Shown piece by piece: positions 51,487 to 59,772 of a stretch of DNA of 64,000 nt. Source of the DNA: Shewanella vesiculosa (GTDB lineage: Bacteria; Pseudomonadota; Gammaproteobacteria; Enterobacterales; Shewanellaceae); assembly GCF_021560015.1 (NCBI RefSeq), contig NZ_CP073588.1, positions 1,550,001 through 1,614,000 of the forward strand, in the 5' to 3' direction. Numbering within the stretch: position 1 is the stretch's first letter; every line of letters begins with the position of its first letter. The notes under the pieces were generated by a model that did no database searches, was not told the DNA's origin, and saw only the letters and a program-made list of their open reading frames with translations. The position numbers were made by a program, and so were the translations under genes.

Positions 51487-52069
51487 CATTAAACGATAGC
51501 GCTAAGGTAGTGCTATCGACATATTCAAGCTCACCACCGACAGGCACACCATGTGCAATACGACTGATGACAACATTATGTCTTCTGGCCATATCGGCAA
51601 TAAAGTGTGCCGTAGCATCCCCCTCAACGGTCGGGTTGGTAGCAAGGATTAACTCACTGACGTCATCAGAGGTTAAATGACGTTCCAGTAAAGCCAAACC
51701 AAGCTCTTCAGGGCCAACACCATCTAAGGGTGACAGATGTCCTAACAGCACAAAATATCGACCATTAAAATGTCCACCCGCCTCAATCGCTAGCACATCA
51801 GCAGGCGTTTCAACCACACAAATGATCCCCGAATTAACCCGGCGATGGCTACTACAGATAGGGCATAAATCCTGTTCGGTGAACGTACGGCAACTTTGGC
51901 AATGTCCAACTTCTGACATGGCTTTTTGTAGCGAATCTGCAAGCTTGAGACCCACTTTACGTTCACGCTCAAGTAATTGAAATGCCATTCGCTGCGCAGA
52001 CTTTGGCCCAACGCCAGGCAGTGCACGTAAAGATTGGATTAATTCATCAACCAAAGGACTAAATTTCAT
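51467..52069 (-). CDS. recR: recombination protein RecR
   Basis: This 200-residue DNA-gap repair protein works with RecO and RecF to load RecA. The order is a helix-hairpin-helix ([20 protein letters not shown]), a C4 zinc finger ([20 protein letters not shown]), a Toprim domain ([21 protein letters not shown]) and the C-terminal [21 protein letters not shown]. Length equals the family norm (E. coli 201). It follows ybaB and dnaX as in E. coli. Its 3' end is the source of the 106-bp tandem repeat. Confidence 0.96.
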   Translation of the reverse strand: MKFSPLVDELIQSLRALPGVGPKSAQRMAFQLLERERKVGLKLADSLQKAMSEVGHCQSCRTFTEQDLCPICSSHRRVNSGIICVVETPADVLAIEAGGHFNGRYFVLLGHLSPLDGVGPEELGLALLERHLTSDDVSELILATNPTVEGDATAHFIADMARRHNVVISRIAHGVPVGGELEYVDSTTLALSFNGRIPLL

Positions 52070-52250
52070 AAATTGCCAATACCTTAATAACTAAACTTAT
52101 TTTGATGTCATGGGTGAAACTGTCGAGATGAAAGGCTGTGCCAATCTGCGGTCACACCAACGCAGTGCGATTATTGTCTGTGCGGCGCTCGAATGCAAAG
52201 GTTAATCCTTTTGGGCGCTAAACGAGCTTTAGATATTTTGGACTGAAAAT

Positions 52251-52284
52251 AAAAAAGCTCAAGCATTAATGCTTGAGCTTTTTT
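52251..52284. terminator. terminator between ybaB and recR
   Basis: AAAAAAGCTCAAGC and GCTTGAGCTTTTTT form a 14-bp perfect stem around ATTAAT. It works on both strands and may lower transcription from ybaB into recR; recR would then need its own promoter. Confidence 0.87.
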
Positions 52285-52299
52285 AGCAAATAAATGCGA

Positions 52300-52632
52300 T
52301 TAAAACGGCATTTTCATGCCAGGTGGTAGTTGCATACCCCCAGTGACTTCGGCCATTTTAGTCTTTTGATTTTCTTCAATGCGACGAGCTGCATCATTAC
52401 AGGCGGCAGCGATAAGATCTTCTAACATCTCTTTATCGTCTTCCATTAAACTCGGATCAATTTCAACTTTACGCACATTGTGGTTACCTGTCATGGTTAC
52501 TTTAACCAAGCCAGCACCCGCTTCACCCGTCATTTCGGTGCGCGCAATTTCTTCCTGCACTTTAGCCATCTTGTCTTGCATCATCTGGGCTTGTTTCATT
52601 AAATTGCCCATACCGCCTTTTCCACCAAACAT
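52300..52632 (-). CDS. ybaB: YbaB/EbfC nucleoid-associated protein
   Basis: The 110-residue homodimeric DNA-binding protein matches E. coli YbaB (109): [60 protein letters not shown] and [11 protein letters not shown] at the end. It lies between dnaX and recR in the conserved cluster and may act at stalled replication or repair sites. TTAGAGAGAGAAAC precedes the ATG. Confidence 0.96.
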   Translation of the reverse strand: MFGGKGGMGNLMKQAQMMQDKMAKVQEEIARTEMTGEAGAGLVKVTMTGNHNVRKVEIDPSLMEDDKEMLEDLIAAACNDAARRIEENQKTKMAEVTGGMQLPPGMKMPF

Positions 52633-52728
52633 AGTCGTTTCTCTCTCTAATTAAGGTTGTTAGCAAGTCGCCATAATGACGCTAATCTTACTGAAATAAA
52701 TTCGATTGGCAATCTTACTGAGATACTT

Positions 52729-52754
52729 TTGAGATGAAGATAACTTCATCTCAA
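52729..52754 (-). terminator. stem-loop after dnaX
   Basis: TTGAGATGAAG and CTTCATCTCAA form an 11-bp perfect stem with an ATAA loop, 24 bases after the dnaX stop. The U-run is poor (AAAAGTATC follows on the minus strand), so it may be an mRNA-end or processing structure. Confidence 0.55.
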
Positions 52755-52777
52755 GCAAGATTAGCGTATTTGTTCAT

Positions 52778-55672
52778 TTATGAGGCACTAATCAGCGCAA
52801 TCTCTTGGGCAATTTGCCCCAATTGCTCCGATGGATATTCAATACTGTCACTGTCTAATTGCGCTGATAAACGCTGGACCATCCACTGCACTTTATCATC
52901 AAGCAAAATAGACTGTTGCGCCTGTGCGATAAGTTCACGGTGAAAACGCTTACGTAACTCAAGCGGTGTTTCTCGTTTTGGTACAACGCCAATCTGGATC
53001 TGTACTTCAGTCGGTTGCTCAAGGTATTCAGTTAATGCCACTTGCAATTGATCGATAGCCGTTTGCGCTGACAAATGTTTTTGATCCGGTTTTAACACCA
53101 ACACTATTGGATTGGACAAACCAGAGCACACTGAATTAACACCTAATTGTCGCACCCTACCACCAACAGAAACATGGGTCATCACCTTATACCAGTGCAA
53201 ATCAACCTCATCACCTTGGATACTGTGTGGCTCAAACTGGGCCACTGCATGCGATTGAGTCATTTTAGGCTCTGTCATGCTATGTGGGTTAGCGGCGACG
53301 ACAGCGCTAGCAGGCTTTAGATCTTGTTGATTAACCTGCTGAGAAACATTGCTCGGCTGGTTAATTGTGGCTTCAACGGCAGATTTATCATGTGATTGAA
53401 CATCTGCAAATGCATTAACTTGTTCGCCCTCTTTGGGCGCGACCCAAGGAGGTCTATCATAATCACTGACAGCCGGAGAATTGTCGCTTTGAGTGGCCAC
53501 AGCAGATAACACTGCACTGGTATTGGGCGCAGTAGATTCAGGCGTTTTAGGCTCAGCGGCTAAGTGTTCTGAGTTTACTGCCGGCGAATTGGATGGTTTG
53601 ATCACTCTTGAAGAAACTGATTTAGTGGCTTCTTTTTTGGCGAGTTCATCTTTTTGCTGTAATGCCCCAACATCAGCGATGAGAGAATCACGACTAGCGA
53701 GTACTTCGTCAAGAAAGTCGTCTAAATCATCAGCGCGAAGCAAATCTTGTTCAATGCTATGGCTGACATTTTTGCTGCTAATGTCAGTGCTGTCATCAAC
53801 ACTATTGTCTACACTGTTGCTAGCCGAAGCATCACTATGATGATCCGCCGTTTTCGGCGCAGACAGAGAGCCCTTTGCAGTATCAACACTGTTCGTCTCT
53901 GGAGTCTGATTTAACGCCGAAAAAGCAATATATTCATCATGATCAGACGGCTGGTATTCCATTGATGCTTCATCAGAGGCATCATAATCCGTAAAAGAAT
54001 AACCATCAAATGATCCATTATCTGCGTCCTGAGCATGCTGATTTTCTTGACTATCTTGTGCGGTATTGGCGTCGACATCGCTCTTGCTGCTTGTATCTGT
54101 GGGATTAACAGCTAATGCCTGTTGCTCACAAAACTCTTGCGCTTCAGTGGTGTCATGTTTAGGCGCATCAATCTTGCTGTCTGAAGCAGTTGATTCACCG
54201 ATTTCAGTGCTCACGGCAATATTATCAGCCGTTGAATGAGCAAACGCCGCTGCACTTATATCAACGTGGCTTTGGGTATCAACGCGGCTTTGGGGCGATT
54301 GTTCATCAAAACCTTGGCTTTGTGCTTGGCTGAGCAATAAAGCTTGTTCTGCTATTAGTGAGGCTGCGGCTGGCTCATCATCAATAACCTCGTCAATGTC
54401 AGTCTCAACATTCATCGCCGCAGCTTCTGCTTGAACTGGTAATATCGTTGCTGCTAACGCGCTATTCGCTTGAGACTGATTATCAAGCTTTGGGCCTGTT
54501 TCAATGACCTCTTGCGTGGGAGGTAAAGCATGATCAATCACGCTTAAATTAATATCTGCAGGTGTAGTTGTCACCCAACGTTTTACTTGTTTTTCAGGGG
54601 TGAATGCAACGGCGCGCAATAATGCCATTTCCAAGCCTGATTTAGGATCAGGTGCAAAAGCCAAATCTTTACGACCGTTAAGTAACATTTGATAATAAAG
54701 CTGAACTTGCTCAGGCGCTAATTGCTGTGCAAACGCTAAAATTTGTTCACTAAACAGTGATTGCTGCGCAGCCGCTGGGGCAAACTGAGTCAAGGTAATT
54801 TGGTGCAGTAGCTCTAATAAACTGCGCAGTACTTCTTCTGCGTCAGCACCAAATGCTAATACTTTTGACACGGTTTGCATTAATGGACCCACATCAGCGT
54901 CACATAAGGCTTTTAATAAAGCCAGCACATGTTTTTCATCAATGCTGCCGAGCATGGTTTGTACTTGTGTCAACATGACTTGACCACTACCAAAAGCGAT
55001 AGCTTGATCCGTTAAACTAAGCGCATCACGCATACTACCATTAGCGGCTTTAGCTAATAAACTCAATGCTTGTGGCTCAAAAGGTAAGTTTTCTTGGCTG
55101 ATGATATAAGCTAACTGCTTAGTAATTTCATCTTGCGACAAACTTTTCAAATTAAACTGTAAGCAGCGAGATAATACGGTAACAGGTAATTTATGCGGGT
55201 CAGTGGTCGCCAGTAAAAACTTAACGTGTTCGGGCGGTTCTTCTAACGTCTTTAATAATGCATTAAAACTGCTACGCGATAACATGTGTACTTCGTCAAT
55301 TAAATACACTTTAAAACGGCCACGTGAAGGACGATATTGAACATTGTCGAGGAGCTCACGTGTATCATCAACTTTAGTACGAGAAGCGGCATCGACTTCA
55401 ATTAAATCAACAAATCGACCTTGAGCAATTTCAATACAACTAGAACATTCACCACAGGGTGTAGCCGTTACACCAGTTTCGCAATTGAGACCTTTAGCAA
55501 ATAAACGCGCCAAACTGGTTTTACCTACACCGCGCGTACCGGTAAACAGGTAAGCATGATGTAACCTTTGCTGACTTAATGCATTGGTTAGTGCCATTAA
55601 TACATGAGATTGGCCAACCATTTGGTCAAATTTAGCTGGACGCCATTTGCGGGCGAGTACTTGGTAAGACAT
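52778..55672 (-). CDS. dnaX: DNA polymerase III subunits tau/gamma
   Basis: This 964-residue clamp-loader ATPase is much longer than E. coli DnaX (643). Residues 1-370 are a normal AAA+ core: HAYLFTGTRGVGKTSLARLF (Walker A), CGECSSCIEIAQG (zinc), LIDEVHMLS (Walker B), TTDPHKLPVTVLSRC (sensor). Residues about 370-790 are a long Ala/Ser/Asp/Gln-rich linker, then a C-terminal domain (LHWYKVMTHVSVGGR to the end) for polymerase binding. No A-AAA-AAG slippery heptamer is in frame at the gamma position, so two-product frameshifting as in E. coli is not evident. ATG 55672 matches MSYQVLARKWRP; the longer frame is unlikely. Confidence 0.95.
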   Translation of the reverse strand: MSYQVLARKWRPAKFDQMVGQSHVLMALTNALSQQRLHHAYLFTGTRGVGKTSLARLFAKGLNCETGVTATPCGECSSCIEIAQGRFVDLIEVDAASRTKVDDTRELLDNVQYRPSRGRFKVYLIDEVHMLSRSSFNALLKTLEEPPEHVKFLLATTDPHKLPVTVLSRCLQFNLKSLSQDEITKQLAYIISQENLPFEPQALSLLAKAANGSMRDALSLTDQAIAFGSGQVMLTQVQTMLGSIDEKHVLALLKALCDADVGPLMQTVSKVLAFGADAEEVLRSLLELLHQITLTQFAPAAAQQSLFSEQILAFAQQLAPEQVQLYYQMLLNGRKDLAFAPDPKSGLEMALLRAVAFTPEKQVKRWVTTTPADINLSVIDHALPPTQEVIETGPKLDNQSQANSALAATILPVQAEAAAMNVETDIDEVIDDEPAAASLIAEQALLLSQAQSQGFDEQSPQSRVDTQSHVDISAAAFAHSTADNIAVSTEIGESTASDSKIDAPKHDTTEAQEFCEQQALAVNPTDTSSKSDVDANTAQDSQENQHAQDADNGSFDGYSFTDYDASDEASMEYQPSDHDEYIAFSALNQTPETNSVDTAKGSLSAPKTADHHSDASASNSVDNSVDDSTDISSKNVSHSIEQDLLRADDLDDFLDEVLASRDSLIADVGALQQKDELAKKEATKSVSSRVIKPSNSPAVNSEHLAAEPKTPESTAPNTSAVLSAVATQSDNSPAVSDYDRPPWVAPKEGEQVNAFADVQSHDKSAVEATINQPSNVSQQVNQQDLKPASAVVAANPHSMTEPKMTQSHAVAQFEPHSIQGDEVDLHWYKVMTHVSVGGRVRQLGVNSVCSGLSNPIVLVLKPDQKHLSAQTAIDQLQVALTEYLEQPTEVQIQIGVVPKRETPLELRKRFHRELIAQAQQSILLDDKVQWMVQRLSAQLDSDSIEYPSEQLGQIAQEIALISAS

Positions 55673-55820
55673 GAAATTCCCCACAGAGAGCTATCGGGAG
55701 TCAATCCCTATAAAGGGGTTAACAATAACATGCCAAGGGCTGGCATGCTATTGTTGAGCATGTATTTGATAGTGCAGAATACAGTTAACTGCTTAATAAA
55801 ATAGCAGTTTATTTTACTAT

Positions 55821-56369
55821 TTACTCACCATCAAACTCACATAAGCTTAATACTTCAATTCCCATACCTTGCAAACGCTTCTCACCACCAATTTCTGGTA
55901 ATGAAATTACAAATGCAGCGTGAGACACTTCACCACCAAGTTGGCGGATAAGCTTTACTGTTGCTTCGATCGTGCCACCCGTGGCGAGCAAGTCATCAAT
56001 CACTAACACTTTATCATCGGCATTAATGGCATCGACATGAATTTCTAAGGTATCTTTACCGTATTCTAAATCATAGGTTTGGCTAATGGTTTTTCGGGGT
56101 AATTTACCTGGTTTACGCACAGGTACAAAACCAACACCTAGCTCTAAGGCTAGTGGCGCACCAAATAAAAAACCACGCGCTTCCGTACCAACCACTTTAG
56201 TGAAACCTTTTGATTGATAATGAGCCACTAAAATCGCAATAGTGGCTTTATAAGCTTCTGCATTTTCAAGCAAACTCGTGACGTCACGGAACATGATGCC
56301 TGGTATTGGATAATCAGGAATGGTTTTAATGCTTTGCTTAATAAGCGCTAAACTGTCTTGGTTCATCAT
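55821..56369 (-). CDS. apt: adenine phosphoribosyltransferase
   Basis: This 182-residue purine salvage enzyme makes AMP from adenine and PRPP. The PRPP-binding motif is [13 protein letters not shown], with the catalytic loop region [20 protein letters not shown] before it; [12 protein letters not shown] is the N-terminal substrate part. Length fits E. coli Apt (183). It lies between ybaN and dnaX, as in E. coli, but a stem-loop at 56409-56429 precedes it. Confidence 0.96.
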   Translation of the reverse strand: MMNQDSLALIKQSIKTIPDYPIPGIMFRDVTSLLENAEAYKATIAILVAHYQSKGFTKVVGTEARGFLFGAPLALELGVGFVPVRKPGKLPRKTISQTYDLEYGKDTLEIHVDAINADDKVLVIDDLLATGGTIEATVKLIRQLGGEVSHAAFVISLPEIGGEKRLQGMGIEVLSLCEFDGE

Positions 56370-56408
56370 AATTTTAGTTAACTCTATAAAAGTGATTACG
56401 CAATAAAA

Positions 56409-56429
56409 AGTCCACGTTGCGGGTGGACT
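56409..56429 (-). terminator. terminator between ybaN and apt
   Basis: Minus strand AGTCCACCCGCAACGTGGACT, a 7-bp stem, followed by TTTTATTG. It lies just upstream of apt, so apt probably has its own promoter. Confidence 0.75.
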
Positions 56430-56503
56430 CTGGTAAAAATACTTAGCTGATCTTATGCCCGTTTAATCTCAGTTGCAACTAGCTTACCTTAACTGACGAT
56501 TTA

Positions 56504-56872
56504 TTATTCTAACTCTGGGATCCGCCACAAAAAAAATACTAAAAAAAGCATCATGCACAATAACATCATTTTCACCCAAACAATCGGCACAATGGCAATG
56601 CTAACCCCAAAGCTTAGCACACTCATTAACATGGCTTTTTTCTTAAGAGGACGACTCAAGGCCCTGTTCGATTGCCATTGACGAATACCTTCGGCAAACC
56701 ATGGATGATTGACTAACCAATGGTGCAAGCGATCATTTGAACGGGAAAAACAAAAAGCAGCCAGCAGAATAAACGGGACTGTTGGCAATAAAGGCAACAC
56801 AATACCTATTAAGCCTAAAACAAGGCTGCACAGGCCTATTATTATTAGAAAAAAACCACGTTTTACCGCCAT
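56504..56872 (-). CDS. ybaN: DUF454 membrane protein YbaN
   Basis: This is a small inner-membrane protein of about 122 residues with three hydrophobic segments. It matches E. coli YbaN: IIIGLCSLVLGLIGIVLPLLPTVPF, FCFSRSNDRLHHWLVNHPWF and the closing FFLWRIPELE. The function is not known. Its place before apt and dnaX is conserved. Several ATGs lie near the start (56893, 56884, 56872); MAVKRGFF from 56872 matches the family best. Confidence 0.9.
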   Translation of the reverse strand: MAVKRGFFLIIIGLCSLVLGLIGIVLPLLPTVPFILLAAFCFSRSNDRLHHWLVNHPWFAEGIRQWQSNRALSRPLKKKAMLMSVLSFGVSIAIVPIVWVKMMLLCMMLFLVFFLWRIPELE

Positions 56873-56894
56873 AAGCACCCTCATCAGAAACAAA

Positions 56895-56917
56895 AAACCA
56901 CTCTAGCAGAGTGGTTT
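56895..56917 (-). terminator. terminator after the 39-residue ORF
   Basis: Minus strand AAACCACTCTGCTAGAGTGGTTTTTTG: an 8-bp stem plus A-U pairs and a run of six U. It sits 38 bases after the small ORF and at the start of ybaN, so it closes the upstream transcript. Confidence 0.87.
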
Positions 56918-56954
56918 AGTAGACACATCATGACAGGTTAACCTGAAGTTAGCG

Positions 56955-57074
56955 TTAAATTAATCCTGTTGCTTTCAACCATGAAAGACTCGCGGGTAAT
57001 GTTGGAATTAATAAAACCAAAATAAAACCAACGAAATAAAATATGTTAAACGGGTCTTTAAAAGGCTGACTCAT
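56955..57074 (-). CDS. 39-residue membrane protein, unknown
   Basis: Too short to be in the usual ORF calls, but well supported. It starts ATG at 57074 with AGGA nine bases upstream (TAGGAATAATC) and ends TAA at 56955-56957. The peptide MSQPFKDPFNIFYFVGFILV continues LLIPTLPASLSWLKATGLI, one membrane helix with a cytoplasmic-type N-terminus. A strong terminator follows at 56895-56917. It lies 180 bases after hvfC on the same strand, so it could be part of that operon or have its own promoter. The family is not recognised. Confidence 0.65.
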   Translation of the reverse strand: MSQPFKDPFNIFYFVGFILVLLIPTLPASLSWLKATGLI

Positions 57075-57253
57075 GATTATTCCTACATTCAGGTGATGTT
57101 GTTACTGCAATAGCTTAACACTTTCATTCGCTATGATAGGTCAACATTGGGTTAACTTAGCGAATAGCAAGTGTGAGGCCAGTCACAAAAAGTGGCTCAT
57201 TTTAGACCTATCTTTATAAAATAAAAACCATAAATTTTTTAAGCCTATTATGA

Positions 57254-58009
57254 CTAAGTTGATGAAATAATAATCCCCTTTTGCGCCAATTGTTGGAGTA
57301 AAGGTAAACAGCCTGATAATAAGGTGTCATTAGACATTTGTGGGTAGTGTTCACTTAACCACACAATAATCGCCTCTACGGTGACACCTTGTTGAGAAAG
57401 GCTCATTTGCTCAATGTAAGCCAATACTTGTGCGCTTAGAGGCGTCAGTTGCAAAAAAGCAACTTGCTCAGTTAAATCTCGAAACACACAAAAAAAGTTC
57501 GCTTGCGGTGTAGGTTCAATGGGTTGGTAGTCAACACTAATATGTTGAACATCAAAAGCGTATTGCGCGACCTTGGCACAAGTGGCCAAACATAATCGCC
57601 GCTGAGCGAGATCGCCAGAAACGAGCAACTGAGATGATGGTGTGTCTGGCGCGACTGCCACACATAACTCTAACCATTCATAATGCGCTAGCTGCAACAT
57701 GAAAATCGGGTCATCTTGTGTGATTTGATATTGATGCTGCAAAAACGCTAAAAACTCACTGGCAATTTCGACAAATATTGGTGTTTGACAATCATGAGAC
57801 CGAAAAAACTTCTGCACTAATGCTTGCCATTGTTCATCCTGATATAGACTGTTAAGTACCGGAAAAGCACTGGAGACAAAACCACTGATATTATTAAAAA
57901 ATAACTCTCGATAGATATTCATCCGCCTAGGCTCAATACCCTCTGGTAATGGCAAGCTAGGATCACGAATGTAATCCATAAATTGTTGCTGTACTTGCAT
58001 AAAACCCAT
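57254..58009 (-). CDS. hvfC: HvfC family RiPP maturation partner (DUF2063)
   Basis: The 251-residue cytoplasmic protein has an N-terminal DUF2063 domain (about 5-100: MQVQQQFMDYIRDPSLPLPE, GIEPRRMNIYRELFFNNISG, FVSSAFPVLNSLYQDEQWQA) and a C-terminal helical-beta domain. DUF2063 proteins bind the precursor peptide and present it to the MNIO enzyme. Its start codon overlaps the hvfB stop by one base at 58009, so the two are translationally coupled. It has no metal motif of its own. Confidence 0.93.
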   Translation of the reverse strand: MGFMQVQQQFMDYIRDPSLPLPEGIEPRRMNIYRELFFNNISGFVSSAFPVLNSLYQDEQWQALVQKFFRSHDCQTPIFVEIASEFLAFLQHQYQITQDDPIFMLQLAHYEWLELCVAVAPDTPSSQLLVSGDLAQRRLCLATCAKVAQYAFDVQHISVDYQPIEPTPQANFFCVFRDLTEQVAFLQLTPLSAQVLAYIEQMSLSQQGVTVEAIIVWLSEHYPQMSNDTLLSGCLPLLQQLAQKGIIISST

Positions 58010-58866
58010 TATGCCTTCCTCAGTAATGACTGCTGACGTAAAGCTTGTTGTTGGTATTGATGGATTTGATTAATTTCATTGAGCAGAATGTCGGTTTTAG
58101 GGATGTTAAAGTCGCGCTCAAGCAGTGTGGGATGTACACCGTGTAATTGATAGCATTGCTGTAATAATCCCCAAACAGGATCGATAATATCGGCACCATG
58201 GGTATCAACAACCAAATCAATGTCTTCTTGATAATGCCCAGCAATGTGTAAATATTCAATCCGCTCGGTCGGCATAGCCGCCAAAAAAGCATTAGCATCA
58301 TATTGATGATTAATTGAATTAACATAAATGTTATTCACATCAAGTAACAGCTTACAGTCAGCTTCTTGCAAAACGGCATTAACAAACTCAACTTCACTCA
58401 TTTGTGCACCAGGAGCGGCATAGAAGGAAACATTTTCTAAAATAAATGGCCGCTCAAGTATCTCTTCAACCTGGTTTATTCTTTTAGCTGTGTGGATCAC
58501 TGCGTCGTCAGTAAAAGGGATCGGCATAAGATCGTACATGTGACCGGCTCCCGAGCAATAACTTAAATGTTCGGAATAAATATCGATGTTATGCCGATCT
58601 AAAAAGTGTTTTATCTTGTGTACAAACTGAGTGTCTAAAGCTTGCGGGCTACCAATGGATAAAGATAATCCGTGACAAAAAAAACGATGTTGTTCGGTTA
58701 ATTGAGCAAATTGACGACCAAACTTACCTCCTAGGGTCATCCAATTTTCTGGTGCAACCTCAAAAAACTCAATTGCGGCAGGCACATGCTGACAAAATTC
58801 GTCTAACATTTCTCGACGAAGCCCTAAACCGACATTGGCTAAGCCATGAGCATGATTTGTAGACAT
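58009..58866 (-). CDS. hvfB: HvfB family MNIO (DUF692) peptide maturase
   Basis: This 285-residue TIM-barrel enzyme belongs to the multinuclear non-heme iron oxidative (MNIO, formerly DUF692) family with MbnB, TglH and BufB. These enzymes oxidise Cys residues in RiPP precursors to heterocycle or thioamide groups using iron and O2. The metal ligand blocks are intact: IYSEHLSYCSGAGHMYDLMP (His and Glu), RPFILENVSFYA (Glu), LLLDVNNIYVNSINHQYD (Asp, Asn), EYLHIAGHYQ (His), DTHGADIIDP (Asp-x-His) and TLLERDFNIP. GGACACGCATT precedes the ATG. It follows hvfA, with a hairpin between, and overlaps hvfC. Confidence 0.95.
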   Translation of the reverse strand: MSTNHAHGLANVGLGLRREMLDEFCQHVPAAIEFFEVAPENWMTLGGKFGRQFAQLTEQHRFFCHGLSLSIGSPQALDTQFVHKIKHFLDRHNIDIYSEHLSYCSGAGHMYDLMPIPFTDDAVIHTAKRINQVEEILERPFILENVSFYAAPGAQMSEVEFVNAVLQEADCKLLLDVNNIYVNSINHQYDANAFLAAMPTERIEYLHIAGHYQEDIDLVVDTHGADIIDPVWGLLQQCYQLHGVHPTLLERDFNIPKTDILLNEINQIHQYQQQALRQQSLLRKA

Positions 58867-58936
58867 AATGCGTGTCCTTGATGATTTTTTTAAGTCATTG
58901 ATATAACTAAATATTCGATAAAAAACAGATAGATTT

Positions 58937-58957
58937 AAGGCCTGAATCTCAGGCCTT
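58937..58957 (-). terminator. stem-loop between hvfA and hvfB (possible attenuator)
   Basis: AAGGCCTGA and TCAGGCCTT form a perfect 9-bp stem with a 3-base loop, 45 bases after the hvfA stop and 70 before the hvfB start. The tail is AAATCTATCTGTTTTTT, an imperfect U-run. It would give partial termination or protect the hvfA mRNA, so more precursor than enzyme is made. Confidence 0.75.
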
Positions 58958-59002
58958 AATTGTATTAGATAAGCCTAGGCATTATCAAACAGAAGCAAAC
59001 TG

Positions 59003-59449
59003 TTATTTTTGACCGCCGCACTTACCTTCAGTCATTTTTTCAGCTGATTGTTTCATGTCGCCACACTTGCCTTCAGCTGCTTTTTCCGCTGATTTTTTCA
59101 TGTCACCACACTTACCTTCAGCCGCTTTTTCAGCTGACTGTTTCATGTCGCCACACTTGCCTTCAGCCATTTTTTCCGCTGATTGCTTCATGTCGCCACA
59201 TTTACCTTCAGCCGCTTTTTCCGCTGACTGTTTCATGTCGCCACATTTACCTTCAGCCGCTTTTTCCGCTGATTTTTTCATGTCGCCACATTTGCCTTCA
59301 CCACACTTACCTTCTCCGCCATCAAGTTGATAACCAGAAGTTAATTGTTGAAAACCAAATGGATTTGCTTCTACTTGCGCCGAAAAACCAGCCGTCATTA
59401 CAACTGAACCTAACGCAACCGCTAACGTAGTTTGTTTGATTGAATTCAT
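59003..59449 (-). CDS. hvfA: HvfA family RiPP metallophore precursor with eight EGKCG motifs
   Basis: This 148-residue precursor has a signal peptide at residues 1-28 (MNSIKQTTLAVALGSVVM, ending QVEA), a short leader FGFQQLTSGYQLDGG with no Cys, one EGKCG at 46-50, then six near-identical 15-residue repeats (EGKCGDMKxSAEKxA) at residues 51-140, and a last EGKCG at 141-145. All eight Cys are in EGKCG. In the family such Cys are changed by the MNIO enzyme to oxazolone/thioamide or related groups that bind copper or other metal ions. The repeat is 45 bp long on DNA (59030-59299). Other HvfA proteins have fewer motifs. Nothing else in the protein looks like an enzyme. Confidence 0.93.
   Translation of the reverse strand: MNSIKQTTLAVALGSVVMTAGFSAQVEANPFGFQQLTSGYQLDGGEGKCGEGKCGDMKKSAEKAAEGKCGDMKQSAEKAAEGKCGDMKQSAEKMAEGKCGDMKQSAEKAAEGKCGDMKKSAEKAAEGKCGDMKQSAEKMTEGKCGGQK
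59030..59299 (-). repeat. 45-bp tandem repeat in hvfA
   Basis: Six in-frame units of 45 bp encode EGKCGDMKKSAEKAA, EGKCGDMKQSAEKAA, EGKCGDMKQSAEKMA, EGKCGDMKQSAEKAA, EGKCGDMKKSAEKAA and EGKCGDMKQSAEKMT. Differences are mostly synonymous or K/Q and A/M/T changes, so copy number has probably changed by slippage or recombination while selection kept the motif. Confidence 0.95.
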
Positions 59450-59772
59450 AATAATTATATCCTTAAGTCGTGATTATAATGCTGACCAGCATTATTGCCG
59501 GCTTATGTAAAGAGACCCGTTAGTAACGTTTATTACAAAAAAATATCCGAAATGTGAAAAAAATCCATTTTATTAACATTAATTGTTGCTAGGCAAGCTT
59601 AAAAATAACGCTATATACATTTAACATAGACACAACAACAATCATATCAATATGATTATTAATAATAATTTACTTTAACGTCGTGACAAAGATGGTCATG
59701 GCACTATTTAGTGCTGCTATCCGATAATAAACACGTTAAAATAGCCCACTTTTTACTGCAGCAAGGTGTATT
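59450..59772. other. 323-bp divergent intergenic region
   Basis: AT-rich DNA between hvfA (-) and dusC (+). It should hold the hvfABC promoter. TAACGTTTATTACAAAAAAATA and nearby poly-A tracts are seen, but I could not pick out a metal-regulator box or an extra-cytoplasmic sigma factor site. No ORF or repeat is visible. Confidence 0.45.

Noticed and set aside
53625..53650. A6 run in dnaX as a programmed frameshift site
   Set aside because: The run is GCC AAA AAA GAA in frame, not A-AAA-AAG, and lies near residue 680, far past the place where E. coli makes gamma.
59055..59330. 91-residue + strand frame with a repeated MSPHLPSAAFSADCF pattern
   Set aside because: It is the antisense shadow of the hvfA 45-bp repeat; it has no ribosome site and its repeat comes from the other strand.
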